This document shows, in pieces, positions 24,724 through 34,299 of a DNA stretch of 64,000 bases. The DNA comes from an uncultured Sphingomonas sp. (lineage in GTDB: Bacteria; Pseudomonadota; Alphaproteobacteria; Sphingomonadales; Sphingomonadaceae). Below the pieces are notes generated by a model. It did not search any database and was not told the DNA's origin. It worked only from the letters and a program-made list of their open reading frames with translations. The stretch is taken from the NCBI RefSeq assembly GCF_913774285.1, contig NZ_CAJYHX010000006.1, positions 186,001 through 250,000 on the forward strand, read 5' to 3'. A program made the translations under genes and the position numbers. Position 1 is the first letter of the stretch. Every line of letters begins with the position of its first letter.

Positions 24724-25269
24724 ATGACCATTGTAACGGCGACGCTCGCCGGCGGTTGCTTCTGGTGCACGGAAGCCGTGTTCAACGACGTGATCGGCGT
24801 GCAGGGCGTCGAGAGCGGCTATATCGGCGGCACCAAGGAAAACCCGACCTACAAGGAGGTCTGCACCGGCGACACCGGCCATGCCGAGGCGATCCGGGTG
24901 AGCTTCGACACCGACGTGGTGAGCTATGGCGAGATCCTCGACATCTTCCTCGCCACCCATGACCCGACCCAGCTCAACCGCCAGGGCAACGACATCGGCA
25001 CCCAGTACCGCTCGGCGATCTTCCCGCATTCGGCGGAGCAGGAGCGCGAGGCGCTGGACGCGATCGAGCGCGCCCGCCCCGATTGGCCGCAACCGATCGT
25101 CACCGCGATCGAGCCGCTGGGCCAGTGGTGGCCGGCCGAGGACTATCACCAGGAATATTGGCAGGGCGACGGCCAGCGGAACCCCTATTGCCTGGCGGTG
25201 ATCCCGCCCAAGCTCCGCAAGCTGCGCAAGAGCTTCGCCAACCGCACCAAAGAGGGCGCAGCCGCATAA
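24724..25269 (+). CDS. msrA: peptide-methionine (S)-S-oxide reductase MsrA
   Basis: The 181-residue enzyme has the active-site motif GGCFWCTE (10-17), the conserved GYIGGTKENPTYKEVCTGDTGHAE stretch in two parts (~33-56), NDIGTQYRSAIF and EDYHQEYW. C12 is the catalytic residue that reduces methionine S-sulfoxide. The second family cysteine for resolution may be C15 or the one in NPYCLAVI near the C terminus. AAGGAG lies upstream. It is cytoplasmic and serves in oxidative damage repair. Confidence 0.95.
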   Translation: MTIVTATLAGGCFWCTEAVFNDVIGVQGVESGYIGGTKENPTYKEVCTGDTGHAEAIRVSFDTDVVSYGEILDIFLATHDPTQLNRQGNDIGTQYRSAIFPHSAEQEREALDAIERARPDWPQPIVTAIEPLGQWWPAEDYHQEYWQGDGQRNPYCLAVIPPKLRKLRKSFANRTKEGAAA

Positions 25270-25764
25270 GGCCGCGCCCTCCCACGGGGGTGTTCGAGAC
25301 CGCGGCCGGCTTGCGAAGGCCGGCCGCGGAACGAAGGCGCGCGGGGCTGCGGGGGCAACTCGGCGCCATTCGGGTTCCGCTCTCGTCCGCTGACCCGAGC
25401 GCCACACGCGCGGCCCGATAGTTGGGCGACGGCGGCGCGGACGATCGTCCAGCAGTTGCCGCGTCGCTCGTCTTTGTTGCGCAAGCTATACGACGCGCCG
25501 GAACCTAGACCCTTCGCACCCGCTGTAAAGGCAAGATCGTATACAGCCTACCCGAAATGGGAATTACAGCTAAAGTTATCCAGTTTGGTTCAATATTGCA
25601 GAAGACAAACGATTGGTCGATCTGCCTTACTGGCCAGGTCAGTCCAGTTCGGTTAACTTCGTCTTTGCCGTCGCGACAGCCAGCGGCGGTATGAGTTGAT
25701 CGTATACCCTCCAGATCCGGGCCTGGATCATACCCGGCATTAGTCTGACAAACCACGGCGGCGA
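25270..25764. other. about 495 bases without a gene, including a low-GC islet
   Basis: From 25270 to ~25500 the sequence has normal high GC but no credible gene. From ~25505 to ~25740 it becomes distinctly AT-richer (22 of 60 bases are G or C in 25561-25620). Short open frames on each strand have no family resemblance and no ribosome-binding site. A 10-base direct repeat encloses the AT-richer part. Confidence 0.55.
25535..25707. repeat. 10-bp direct repeats GATCGTATAC flanking a 153-bp low-GC segment
   Basis: GATCGTATAC occurs at 25535-25544 and again at 25698-25707 in the same orientation. The 153 bases between them are 49 percent GC by hand count, well below the surroundings. I see no terminal inverted repeats inside, so if this is a target duplication the insert is not a classical small transposon. 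The repeat contains the palindrome GTATAC. Confidence 0.4.
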
Positions 25765-26697
25765 TCAGGTTCGCGGATGCGCCGCCCGCGCCAGCCGGTC
25801 CCGAATGGCCAGCCCGAGCCCGTGCGAGGGCACTGGCGCCACGGCGATCCCCGACCGATCGGAAGCATCCGCCCGATGCAGCGCATCGAAGAGACGCGCG
25901 GCTGCTTCGCGGAGGTCCCCCGCGGCGGAAAGCGTATCGTCACCCGCGATCGCGCCGAAGCCGATCAGCCATTCCCCCGCCCCCGCCCGCTCGGCGTCCA
26001 GCCGTACCGGCTTTGCGGGAGCGTAATGACTCGCGAGCTGGCCAGGCGCGGTGATCGCACCCGGCGTCGCCCCGCTGCCATAACCGGGCAGCTGCTCGGC
26101 GGTGATCGGCCCCGGCCGCAGGATGCGCCGCGTGCCCGGCTCGACGATGGTCGACTCGATCCCCGCGCTGGTAGCGCCGTCGTCGATCACCAGCGGGATG
26201 CGACCGGCCAGGCTCGCAGCGACATGGGCAGCACGGGTCGGGCTGATGCCGCCGCTCGCATTGGCCGAGGGCGCGGCGAGCGGGCGGCCGCTCGCACGGA
26301 TCAACCCCTGCATCGCGCGGTGGTCGGGCATGCGCAGCGCCACGGTGGGCAAACCGGCGGTGACAAGGCTGGCCACCGGCGAGCCCTCCGCCAGCGGCAG
26401 CACCATGGTCAGCGGCCCCGGCCAGAAGCGCGCCGCCAGCGCGAGCGCCTCTTCGTCGAACCGCGCGATCGTCTGCGCCTGGGCGATGTCCGCCACATGC
26501 ACGATCAGCGGGTTGAACGAGGGGCGCCCCTTGGCCGCGTAAATCCCCGCCACCGCATCCGAATCGGTCGCGTCGGCGGCGAGCCCGTAGACGGTTTCGG
26601 TCGGCACTGCGACGCATTGACGTGCGCGAATCAGCGCTGCCGCGTCGCCGAGCGCGGCCTCGCCGTAGGGTAAGATGCGCGGATTTGCTGGGGTCAC
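25765..26697 (-). CDS. sua5: L-threonylcarbamoyladenylate synthase, Sua5 type
   Basis: 310 residues. The YrdC/TsaC domain (about 10-200) has VAVPTETVYGLAADAT, KGRPSFNPLIVHV, LRMPDH and AAPSANASGGISPTRAAHV, and a C-terminal Sua5 domain of about 100 residues follows after SHYAPAKPVRL, the linker signature of Sua5. It makes threonylcarbamoyl-AMP from threonine, bicarbonate and ATP for t6A at position 37 of ANN-decoding tRNAs. The start is a GTG (26697) with no strong ribosome-binding site. It diverges from the acyl-CoA dehydrogenase with 48 bases between. Confidence 0.93.
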   Translation of the reverse strand: MTPANPRILPYGEAALGDAAALIRARQCVAVPTETVYGLAADATDSDAVAGIYAAKGRPSFNPLIVHVADIAQAQTIARFDEEALALAARFWPGPLTMVLPLAEGSPVASLVTAGLPTVALRMPDHRAMQGLIRASGRPLAAPSANASGGISPTRAAHVAASLAGRIPLVIDDGATSAGIESTIVEPGTRRILRPGPITAEQLPGYGSGATPGAITAPGQLASHYAPAKPVRLDAERAGAGEWLIGFGAIAGDDTLSAAGDLREAAARLFDALHRADASDRSGIAVAPVPSHGLGLAIRDRLARAAHPRT

Positions 26698-26745
26698 GCG
26701 GAAGGCGCTATATTGCCCACAACAAGATCACAAGAGAGAGGCCTG

Positions 26746-28440
26746 ATGTTCACCCCCGCCACCGCCGAGCAGCGTTTCGTGCTCGACCATATCGTCCGCC
26801 TGTCCGAGATCAGCGAAGAGGCCAAGCCCGACCTGCTCGACGCCGTGCTCGAGGGCGCCGGCCAGTTCGCCGCCGGCGAATGGGCGCCGCTCGAACGGCT
26901 GGGCGACACCGAAGGCGCGCGCTGGACCGACCGGGGCGTGACGATGCCGGAGGGCTTCGCCGCGGCGTACCGCGCCTATGTCGAGGGCGGCTGGGGCACG
27001 ATCGGCTCGCCCGCCGAGCATGGCGGCCAGGGGCTTCCGGTGAGCCTGTCGGTCGCAGTGCTGGAGACACTGGGTACCGCGAATATGGGCTTCTGCCTCT
27101 GCCCAGTGCTGACCGTCGGCGCGGTCGAGGCGCTGCACCACCACGGCTCGCCCGAACAGCAGGCGCAGTATCTGCCGAAACTCGCCACCGGCGAATGGAC
27201 CGGCACGATGAACCTCACCGAGCCGCAGGCGGGATCGGATGTCGGCGCGGTGAAGACCAAGGCCGAGCCGACCGGCGACGGCAAGTGGAAGATCAAGGGT
27301 ACCAAGATCTACATCTCGTTCGGCGACCACGACATGGCCGACAATATCGTCCATCTCGTGCTGGCCCGCACCCCGGGCGCGCCGGCGGGCACCAAGGGGC
27401 TGTCGCTGTTCCTCGTGCCCAAATACCGGCTGAACGCCGACGGCACGCCGGGCGATTTCAACGACATCAAGGTCGTCTCGATCGAGCACAAGATGGGCCT
27501 GCACGCCTCGCCCACCTGCGTGCTGAGCTTCGGCGACAACGACGACTGTATCGGCGAGCTGATCGGCCCGGAGCTGGGCGGCATCCGCGCGATGTTCACG
27601 ATGATGAACAATGCGCGGCTCAACGTCGGCCTGCAGGGCGTGCAGGTCGCCGAGCGTGCCACCCAGCGCGCGGTCGCCTATGCCCGCGAGCGGGTGCAGG
27701 GCTATCGCGGCGGCGCACCGACGGCGATCATCGAGCACCCGGACGTGCGCCGCATGCTGCTGCGGATGAAGGCGCAGACCCAGGCGGCGCGCGCGCTGGT
27801 CTATTACGCCTTCGGCCAGCTCGATCGCGGCCGCGCCGGCGATGCGGAGGCGGACAAGCGCGTCGAACTACTGACCCCGCTCGCCAAGGCGCACGCAACC
27901 GATCTCGGCAACGAAGTGGCGAGCCTGGGCGTGCAGGTCCATGGCGGCATGGGGTATATCGAGGAGACCGGCGCCGCCCAGCATTTCCGCGACGCGCGGA
28001 TCACCCCGATCTACGAAGGCACCAACGGCATCCAGGCCGCCGACCTGGTCGGCCGCAAGCTGAGCATGGACAATGGCGCGACCCTGCTCGGCCTGCTCGC
28101 GGACATGCGTGCCGAGGCCGAGGATGCCGGCCTGCGGTCGCTGATCGACGCATGCGAGGAGGTCGGCCGCAACCTGCTGGGCAGCGATACCGACGACCGG
28201 CTGGCGGCGAGCTATCCGTTCCTGACGATGCTGTCGGTCGCGGTCTGCGGCTGGCTGATGGAGAAGAGCGGGCGGCTGGCGGCGGAGAGCGACGGCGAGC
28301 CGGGCTTCCTCAAGATGAAGCAGGCCGCGGCACGCTTCTATGTCGAGCAGATCGTGCCCGAAGCCCTCGGCCTGCGCGCAGCGGCGATGGCGAAGGCGGC
28401 GGTACTGTATGCGGTGGAGGCGGAGGCGTTCGCGGCGTGA
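26746..28440 (+). CDS. acyl-CoA dehydrogenase with extended C-terminal domain
   Basis: The 564-residue flavoprotein has the FAD/substrate block MNLTEPQAGSDVGAVKT (~154-170), the middle beta domain with KIKGTKIYISFGDHDMADN, and the C-terminal helical bundle with the catalytic-glutamate loop ITPIYEGTNGIQAADLVGRK (~420-439). Size and the C-terminal extension place it with the long AcdA/DmdC-like enzymes rather than the 380-residue short-chain ones; the exact acyl-CoA is unknown. GAGAGAGG just upstream fixes the start. No electron-transfer flavoprotein genes are adjacent. Confidence 0.9.
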   Translation: MFTPATAEQRFVLDHIVRLSEISEEAKPDLLDAVLEGAGQFAAGEWAPLERLGDTEGARWTDRGVTMPEGFAAAYRAYVEGGWGTIGSPAEHGGQGLPVSLSVAVLETLGTANMGFCLCPVLTVGAVEALHHHGSPEQQAQYLPKLATGEWTGTMNLTEPQAGSDVGAVKTKAEPTGDGKWKIKGTKIYISFGDHDMADNIVHLVLARTPGAPAGTKGLSLFLVPKYRLNADGTPGDFNDIKVVSIEHKMGLHASPTCVLSFGDNDDCIGELIGPELGGIRAMFTMMNNARLNVGLQGVQVAERATQRAVAYARERVQGYRGGAPTAIIEHPDVRRMLLRMKAQTQAARALVYYAFGQLDRGRAGDAEADKRVELLTPLAKAHATDLGNEVASLGVQVHGGMGYIEETGAAQHFRDARITPIYEGTNGIQAADLVGRKLSMDNGATLLGLLADMRAEAEDAGLRSLIDACEEVGRNLLGSDTDDRLAASYPFLTMLSVAVCGWLMEKSGRLAAESDGEPGFLKMKQAAARFYVEQIVPEALGLRAAAMAKAAVLYAVEAEAFAA

Positions 28441-28457
28441 GGGGAGCGGTGTAAAAT

Positions 28458-28477
28458 CCTCCCCCGCCAGGGGGAGG
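28458..28477. repeat. REP-like hairpin
   Basis: A perfect eight-pair stem CCTCCCCC/GGGGGAGG around GCCA, followed by TGGCCCGCGCAGCGGATCGG, a conserved-looking tail. It lies between two convergent genes and belongs to the same class as the units at 4362 and 39758. Confidence 0.5.
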
Positions 28478-28522
28478 TGGCCCGCGCAGCGGATCGGAGG
28501 GGAAGGTACGCGACGCACTCGC

Positions 28523-29746
28523 TTACAACGCCCCCAGATCCCCCACCGCATCCTTGTCCAGCCACGTCCCCGCCTCGGGCAGCGGATATTTCAGCCCCGT
28601 CGCGCAGTTGAACAGCACGGTCCGCTCCTCGGGATCGACCAGCCCGTCCCGCATCGCCTGCCGGTACGCCGCCAGCGTCGCCCCGCCCTCGGGGCAGAGC
28701 AGCAGCCCATCCTTGCGCGCGCAGTCCTCCACCGCCTGGAGGATCGCCGGATCGCCCACCGCCAGCGCCCGCCCACCGGACTCGCGCACCGCGCGCAGGA
28801 TCAGGAAGTCGCCCACCGCGCGCGGCACGCGGATTCCCGCCGCCACCGTCGCGGCATTCTCCCAGCGCTCGGCATGTTCCGAGCCCGCCTCGTAGGCGCG
28901 GACGATCGGCGCGCAGCCCGAGGCCTGCACCGCGTACATGCGCGGCCGCTTCGATCCGATCCAGCCGAGCCGCTCCAGCTCGTCGAACGCCTTCCACATC
29001 CCGATCAGCCCGGTGCCGCCGCCGGTGGGGTAGAAGATCGCATCGGGCAGTTCCCAGCCGCACTGTGCGGCGAGCTCCAGCCCCATCGTCTTCTTGCCCT
29101 CGATCCGGTAGGGCTCCTTGAGCGTCGAGATGTCGAACCAGCGCCCCTCGGCCGCCCCCCGCCCGACGATCGCGCCGCATTCGTCGATCTGGCCGTTGAC
29201 CCGGTAGACCCGCGCGCCCTGCGCGGCGATTTCGCGGACATTCACTTCCGGCGTCTCCTCCGGGCAGAGGATCACCGTCTCGATGCCGCAGCGCGCGGCA
29301 TAGGCGGCGAGCGCCGCGCCGGCATTGCCGTTGGTCGGCATCGCGATGCGGGTGACGCCCAGCTCGCGCGCCATGCTCACCGCCATCACCAGCCCGCGCG
29401 CCTTGAACGAGCCTGTCGGCAGCCGGCCTTCGTCCTTGACGATCGCGCCCGGACCGCCGGACTTGGGAATGGCGATCAGCGGCGTCTCGATCTCGCCCAG
29501 CGAGACGATATTCTCTGCCCGGCGCACGGGCAGCAGCTCGCGCCACCGCCACAGATCGGTCGGTCGTGCTTCCAGCGCGTCGCGGGTCAGCGCCCCGCCC
29601 ACCCCCGCCAGATCATAGCGCACCAGTAGCGGCCGCCCGACGCGCGAGAGCCCGTGCAACTGGTCCGCCGCATAGGTCTCGCCCGTCATCGAGCATTCGA
29701 GATGGGTGACGAAGCTTGGCCGCTCGGCCGTGAGATTGTCCTGCAT
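28523..29746 (-). CDS. thrC: threonine synthase
   Basis: The 407-residue fold-type II PLP enzyme starts with the threonine-synthase N-terminal segment FVTHLECSMTGETYAADQ, has the Schiff-base lysine in LPTGSFKARG (~111-120), the cofactor phosphate loop FYPTGGGTGLIGMW (~243-256) and NGNAGAALAAYA for substrate carboxylate binding. It makes threonine from O-phosphohomoserine. The gene is monocistronic between two palindromic repeats; no hom or thrB is nearby. The start has no obvious ribosome-binding site. A related PLP lyase activity cannot be excluded but the N-terminal block favours ThrC. Confidence 0.88.
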   Translation of the reverse strand: MQDNLTAERPSFVTHLECSMTGETYAADQLHGLSRVGRPLLVRYDLAGVGGALTRDALEARPTDLWRWRELLPVRRAENIVSLGEIETPLIAIPKSGGPGAIVKDEGRLPTGSFKARGLVMAVSMARELGVTRIAMPTNGNAGAALAAYAARCGIETVILCPEETPEVNVREIAAQGARVYRVNGQIDECGAIVGRGAAEGRWFDISTLKEPYRIEGKKTMGLELAAQCGWELPDAIFYPTGGGTGLIGMWKAFDELERLGWIGSKRPRMYAVQASGCAPIVRAYEAGSEHAERWENAATVAAGIRVPRAVGDFLILRAVRESGGRALAVGDPAILQAVEDCARKDGLLLCPEGGATLAAYRQAMRDGLVDPEERTVLFNCATGLKYPLPEAGTWLDKDAVGDLGAL

Positions 29747-29801
29747 GGGCGGCAGCTTAACGCAAGGCGCGGCCAGCGGAAGCCACCCCGCCCCACCAAA
29801 T

Positions 29802-29898
29802 CGTCATTCCGGCGAAAGCCGGAATCCATTCGCCACTTGGCCGGGGGAAAGAACCGGACCGCACAGGCCAATGGATCCCGGCCTCCGCCGGGATGACG
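29802..29898. repeat. 97-bp palindromic intergenic repeat, copy 1
   Basis: The left arm CGTCATTCCGGCGAAAGC and right arm, ending CCGGGATGACGG, are near-perfect inverted repeats, each with its own short hairpin (GGCGAAAGCC type). The middle contains GAACCGGACC and GGCCAATGGATC. Related copies lie at 56883 and 59189. This copy sits between thrC and adhP. Confidence 0.75.
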
Positions 29899-29919
29899 GC
29901 GGATGGGAGGTCGCGCTCG

Positions 29920-30945
29920 TCAGGCCATGTCGAGCACGATCCGCCCTTCGATTTCGCCTTTGCGCATCCGGTCGAACACGCTGTTGACGTTCTCCAGGCG
30001 CTCGGTCGCCACGGTCGCATGGACCTTGCCCTGCCCGGCAAAGTCGAGCGCCTCCTGCAGGTCCAGCCGGGTGCCGACGATCGAGCCGCGCACGGTGATG
30101 CCGTTGAGCACCGTGTCGAAGATCGAGAGCGGGAAGTCCCCCGGCGGCAGGCCGTTGAGCGACACGGTGCCGCCGCGCCCGACCATGCCCAGCGCCTGCT
30201 GGAACGCCTTGGTGGAGACCGCGGTCACCAGCACCCCCCGCGCGCCGCCGACCGCCTTCTTGACGAACGCCGCCGGATCCTCGTGCCGCGCGTTCACCGT
30301 CAGTTCGGCGCCCAGCTTCCTTGCCAACGCCAGCTTCTCGTCATCGATGTCGACCGCGATGACGTTCAGCCCCATCGCCTTGGCATATTGCACCGCCATG
30401 TGCCCGAGCCCGCCGATCCCGGAAATCGCCACCCAGTCGCCCGGCTTGGTGTCGGTGACCTTGAGGCCCTTGTAGACCGTCACTCCTGCGCACAGCACCG
30501 GCGCGATTTCGACGAAGCCGACCTTGTCGGGCAGGATGCCGACATAGTTGGGGTCGGCCAGCACATAATCGGCAAAGCCGCCGTTGACCGAGTACCCCGT
30601 GTTCTGCTGGCTCTCGCACAGCGTCTCCCAGCCGCCCAGGCAGTGCATGCAATGACCGCAGGCGGTGTAGAGCCAGGGGACGCCCACCCGGTCGCCCTCC
30701 TTCACATGGGTGACGCCCGCCCCCACCGCGGCGACATGGCCGACGCCTTCATGGCCGGGGATGAAGGGCGGCTTGGGCTTCACGGGCCAGTCGCCCTCGG
30801 CGGCATGGAGATCGGTGTGGCACACGCCGCTCGCCGCGATCTTCACCAGGATCTGGCCGGGGCCGACCTGCGGCACCGCCACTTCCTCGATCACCAGCGG
30901 CTTGCCGAATTCACGGACGACGGCGGCTTTCATGGTCTTGAGCAT
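29920..30945 (-). CDS. adhP: zinc-dependent alcohol dehydrogenase AdhP
   Basis: The 341-residue medium-chain dehydrogenase has the catalytic zinc site GVCHTDLH (C41-type) with GHEGVGHV, the four structural cysteines in [17 protein letters not shown] (~95-112) and the NAD loop [19 protein letters not shown] (~174-192). It oxidises primary alcohols such as ethanol to aldehydes with NAD. GGAGGGGAG lies just upstream of the first ATG. It follows the aldehyde dehydrogenase gene by 19 bases on the same strand, so both form an operon for alcohol oxidation to acid. Confidence 0.93.
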   Translation of the reverse strand: MLKTMKAAVVREFGKPLVIEEVAVPQVGPGQILVKIAASGVCHTDLHAAEGDWPVKPKPPFIPGHEGVGHVAAVGAGVTHVKEGDRVGVPWLYTACGHCMHCLGGWETLCESQQNTGYSVNGGFADYVLADPNYVGILPDKVGFVEIAPVLCAGVTVYKGLKVTDTKPGDWVAISGIGGLGHMAVQYAKAMGLNVIAVDIDDEKLALARKLGAELTVNARHEDPAAFVKKAVGGARGVLVTAVSTKAFQQALGMVGRGGTVSLNGLPPGDFPLSIFDTVLNGITVRGSIVGTRLDLQEALDFAGQGKVHATVATERLENVNSVFDRMRKGEIEGRIVLDMA

Positions 30946-30964
30946 GGGGCTCCCCTCCGGTTTC

Positions 30965-32485
30965 TCAGAACAGGCCGCGCGCGGCGGTGTCGTAGCTGAC
31001 CAGCAGGTTCTTGGTCTGCTGATAATGGTCGAGCATCATCTTGTGCGTCTCGCGCCCGAAGCCCGACTCCTTGTACCCGCCAAAGGCCGCATGCGCGGGA
31101 TAGACATGGTAGCAATTGGTCCAGACGCGCCCGGCCTCGATCGCACGGCCAATTTCGTAGGCATGGGTGCCGTTGCGGCTCCATACCCCGCCGCCCAGGC
31201 CGTAGACGGTGTCGTTGGCGATCTCGATCGCCTCTTCCACGGTCTTGAAGGTGGTGACGGAGAGGACGGGTCCGAAGATCTCCTCCTGGAAGATCCGCAT
31301 CTTGTTGTGGCCGACGAACACGGTCGGTTCGACGAAATAGCCCTGGTCAAGCTCGCCGCCGGGCAGCGCCCGCTTGCCGCCGGTCACGCACTCGGCCAGC
31401 TCGCTGCGGCCGATGTCGATATAGCCGAGGATCTTGTGGAGCTGGTCCTCGGAGGCCTGCGGCCCCATCTGGGTGGCAGGATCGAGCGGATCGCCGACCC
31501 TGATCGCCCCGACGCGCTTCACCGCACGCTCCATGAACTTCTCGAAGATCGATTCCTGCACCAGCGCGCGGCTCGGGCAGGTGCACACTTCGCCCTTGTT
31601 GAAGGCGAACAGCGCGAAGCCCTCCAGCGCCTTGTCGAGGAAGGCGTCGTCCTCCTGCATCACGTCGGCGAGGAAGATGTTGGGCGATTTGCCGCCCAGC
31701 TCCATCGTTTGCGGGATAAGGTGCTCGGCAGCATATTGCATGATCTGGCGGCCGGTGGTGGTCTCGCCGGTGAAGCTCACCTTGCCGATCCGCGGATTGG
31801 CGGCAATCGCCCGGCCGACCGAGGCGCCCGGCCCGGTGACGATGTTGACCACGCCCGGCGGCAGGATGTCCGCGGTCAGCTCGGCGAAGAGCAGCAGGCT
31901 GAGCGGGGTTTGCGAGGCGGGCTTGATCACCGTGCAATTGCCCGCCGCCAGCGCCGGCGCGATCTTCCACGCCGCCATCAGCAGCGGGAAGTTCCACGGG
32001 ATGATCTGGCCGACCACGCCGATCGGCTCCTTGAAGTGATAGGCGATGGTCTTCGCGTCGATCGTCGAGATCGTGCCTTCGGCGGCGCGAACGCAGCCCG
32101 CGAAATAGCGGAAATGGTCGATCGCCAGCGGCACGTCGGCGCCGCGGGTCTCGCGGATCGGCTTGCCGTTATCCATCGTCTCGGCGAGCGCGAGCAGCTC
32201 CAGATTTGCCTCGAGCCGATCGGCGACGCGGTTGAGGATCAGCGCGCGCTCCTGCGGCGACACGGCGGCCCAGCGCACCCGTGCGGCATGCGCGGCATCG
32301 AGCGCCGCCTCCACATCGGCGGGCGTGGACTGGGCGATCTCGGCCAGCGGCCTGGTGTTGATCGGGCTGTGATCAGTGAACCAGCGGCCCTCGACGGGAT
32401 CCACCCAGCGGCCGCCGATGAAATTGCCATAGCGGGCGGGCTGGTGCCCTTGCGTCCGCATGGTCTGGATTGCCTGCTCGAACAT
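30965..32485 (-). CDS. NAD-dependent aldehyde dehydrogenase (acetaldehyde type)
   Basis: The 506-residue enzyme has the NAD-binding [19 protein letters not shown] region (~155), the general base in [11 protein letters not shown] (E ~262) and the catalytic cysteine in [11 protein letters not shown] (~300), the pattern of the ExaC/AldB acetaldehyde dehydrogenases. EIFGPVLSV and [12 protein letters not shown] lie near the C terminus. It should oxidise acetaldehyde to acetate. GGAGG ten bases upstream of 32485 fixes the start. It is the first gene of an operon with adhP. With Acs (39795) the product can reach acetyl-CoA. Confidence 0.92.
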   Translation of the reverse strand: MFEQAIQTMRTQGHQPARYGNFIGGRWVDPVEGRWFTDHSPINTRPLAEIAQSTPADVEAALDAAHAARVRWAAVSPQERALILNRVADRLEANLELLALAETMDNGKPIRETRGADVPLAIDHFRYFAGCVRAAEGTISTIDAKTIAYHFKEPIGVVGQIIPWNFPLLMAAWKIAPALAAGNCTVIKPASQTPLSLLLFAELTADILPPGVVNIVTGPGASVGRAIAANPRIGKVSFTGETTTGRQIMQYAAEHLIPQTMELGGKSPNIFLADVMQEDDAFLDKALEGFALFAFNKGEVCTCPSRALVQESIFEKFMERAVKRVGAIRVGDPLDPATQMGPQASEDQLHKILGYIDIGRSELAECVTGGKRALPGGELDQGYFVEPTVFVGHNKMRIFQEEIFGPVLSVTTFKTVEEAIEIANDTVYGLGGGVWSRNGTHAYEIGRAIEAGRVWTNCYHVYPAHAAFGGYKESGFGRETHKMMLDHYQQTKNLLVSYDTAARGLF

Positions 32486-32543
32486 CGCTTCCTCCATCCG
32501 AAACCCTGTCGGCGGGAGGCATGCGCCCGGAGCTACGAAAACC

Positions 32544-32804
32544 CTATTCGGAGAGGTGCTTAGGGGAAGTACCCAATGGCGGCGCAGCGGCTTCTTCGCC
32601 AGCCGCCTCGCCCTGCTCGCGGCGCTTCTGGAGGGACTCGGTGGCCTGGGCCTTGGCTGGGTCAAACAGATGCCCGAAGGCGAGACCGAGCATCAGCGCA
32701 GCGCCGCCCATACGCCCTTTCGCCTGGCGCCGGCCCAGCCGCACCAGCAGCGGGATCGTGGCAATCACCACCAGCATGACACCGAGCGTGACGAGCAGGT
32801 GCAT
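32544..32804 (-). CDS. small membrane protein, last gene of the gntR-lepB operon
   Basis: 86 residues with two likely transmembrane helices ([19 protein letters not shown] and [15 protein letters not shown]) joined by a short basic loop [10 protein letters not shown], then a charged Glu/Ala tail. By the positive-inside rule the loop is cytoplasmic. I recognise no family. It begins four bases after the stop of the 2OG-Fe(II) oxygenase gene, so it is almost certainly in the same transcript. Confidence 0.65.
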   Translation of the reverse strand: MHLLVTLGVMLVVIATIPLLVRLGRRQAKGRMGGAALMLGLAFGHLFDPAKAQATESLQKRREQGEAAGEEAAAPPLGTSPKHLSE

Positions 32805-32808
32805 CGTC

Positions 32809-33456
32809 TCAACCCAGCCGGAAATTGACCGGCTGCGCCGCCTCGGCACGCCCGTCGAAAGCATAGGCGAGATGCGGGCCTTCGCGGCGCACCCAGTGGC
32901 AGAAGAGATGCGCCGACCAGCCATTGGGATTGGGGGTGATGCGGCCATGGCGGCGCTCGACGCCCTGATAGAGCACGCCGTCTCCCGGCTGCATCTCCAC
33001 GGAGGCGAAGGGCAGCGTGCCGAAATCATCCTCCACCAGTGCACTGGGCGGCACCGCGGCCCCGGCCATCTCCAGCGGCCAGGGAACCCCATCGCTATAG
33101 TCGAGCGTCAGCGACAGGCTCACCTCGCAGGCATAGCGATCGCAGTGCACGCGGCAGACATCGCCCTCGCGATAGATGCGGAAATAGCTGTAGCTCGGCA
33201 GTAGATCGAGCCCAAGCAGCGTCGAAACGGTGGGAGTCAGCCCCCACAGAAAGCCCAGCAGCGGCGGATAGTGGAAGCCGTACAGCTCCACCGCTTCGCG
33301 CTTGAGCAGGTTCGGCTGGCGCATCAACTGGCCAGCGGGCACCTTCGAGACGACGTCCCCTTCAATCTGCCGGAGCAGCGCGTTGCATACCGCCGGCGGC
33401 ACAAGCCCGCGCACGAGGGCATAGCCATCCCGACCATAGTCCCCGTCGAGCTGCAT
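32809..33456 (-). CDS. 2OG-Fe(II) oxygenase superfamily protein
   Basis: 215 residues. The iron site reads H104-x-D106 in CRVHCDRYACEVS and the distal H170 in YQGVERRHGRI, with R172 two residues on as a candidate 2-oxoglutarate anchor; the strands between (VSLSLTLDYSDG, GDGVLYQG) fit the double-stranded beta helix. It would hydroxylate an unknown substrate using O2 and 2-oxoglutarate. Its ATG overlaps the stop of the signal peptidase gene (TGATG), so translation is coupled. There is no signal peptide; the substrate could be a protein or a lipid. Confidence 0.78.
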   Translation of the reverse strand: MQLDGDYGRDGYALVRGLVPPAVCNALLRQIEGDVVSKVPAGQLMRQPNLLKREAVELYGFHYPPLLGFLWGLTPTVSTLLGLDLLPSYSYFRIYREGDVCRVHCDRYACEVSLSLTLDYSDGVPWPLEMAGAAVPPSALVEDDFGTLPFASVEMQPGDGVLYQGVERRHGRITPNPNGWSAHLFCHWVRREGPHLAYAFDGRAEAAQPVNFRLG

Positions 33457-34295
33457 CAGTCGTGCTTGGGCCGCAGGCTGGTGAAGCTGCGATCCCAGCG
33501 GACCGCGGTCACATAGGCGAGCGGGTTGAACCACGATCCCTCGCCGTCGAAGCTGTGCGTCACCAGCTCGGCACGGCCGGCGATCGTCTCCAGCGGCACC
33601 GGGCCGCCGAGTCCCAGTTCGTCCGATCCGAAGCGGCTGTCGGCGGACTGGTCGCGATTGTCGCCCATCAGGAGGACATGGCCCGCGGGCACGGTAATCG
33701 GCCCGTAATTGTCCCCGGGGCTGAGAAAGCCGTTGGGCAGCACGGTATCGCCCAGGTCGATCACGTCGTAGCTGGCGCCGTTCGGCAACGTCTCGCGATA
33801 GAGCGGGGGCTCGCAATAGAGCTTCCCGTCCGCCTCCTGCGTGCGGAACGCGGCGAGCGGGCCCTCGTCGCACGGCACCGCGGCGTCGACCGGGATCCTG
33901 GCGCGCCCCTCCGCCACGCGCGGCACGGGCTTGCCGTTGAGGATCACCACGCCGTGGCGCACCGCCACCGTGTCGCCCGGCACGCCGATCACCCGCTTGA
34001 TCAGATCCTCGCCGTCGCCGCGCCGGACGACGATGACGATGTCGCCGCGCGCCGGGGTACCGCCGAACAGGCGCGTCGCCGCAATGTCCTTGCCGTGGAG
34101 CATCAGCGAGGCCTGCGAGAAGCCATAGGGGAATTTGGTGGCGACCAGCCGGTCGCCGGTGCGCAGCGCTGGCATCATCGATCCCGAGGGGATGTAATAG
34201 GGCCGCGCCACCGCGCTCTGGAACAGGAAGAAGATGCCCAGCGTCGCCGCCCACCCGGCCAGCGTGCGCTTCCAGCTCGGCTTGGTCTCGGCCAT
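33456..34295 (-). CDS. lepB: signal peptidase I
   Basis: The 279-residue membrane protease has one N-terminal anchor (TLAGWAATLGIFFLFQSAVA, 11-30), the catalytic serine in YIPSGSMMPAL (S39), the lysine in EDLIKRVIGVPGD (K100) and the box MGDNRDQSADSR (~205-216). It cleaves Sec and Tat signal peptides on the periplasmic side. The main alphaproteobacterial lepB usually lies with rnc and era; here it stands with a GntR regulator and an oxygenase, so it may be a second, regulated copy. The start MAETKPSWK lies five bases after the gntR stop; an earlier overlapping ATG is possible. Confidence 0.9.
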   Translation of the reverse strand: MAETKPSWKRTLAGWAATLGIFFLFQSAVARPYYIPSGSMMPALRTGDRLVATKFPYGFSQASLMLHGKDIAATRLFGGTPARGDIVIVVRRGDGEDLIKRVIGVPGDTVAVRHGVVILNGKPVPRVAEGRARIPVDAAVPCDEGPLAAFRTQEADGKLYCEPPLYRETLPNGASYDVIDLGDTVLPNGFLSPGDNYGPITVPAGHVLLMGDNRDQSADSRFGSDELGLGGPVPLETIAGRAELVTHSFDGEGSWFNPLAYVTAVRWDRSFTSLRPKHD

Positions 34296-34299
34296 GGCG

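Noticed and set aside
25505..25756. An 83-codon open frame in the low-GC gap
   Set aside because: No ribosome-binding site, no family resemblance, and it spans the direct-repeat segment; composition looks non-coding.
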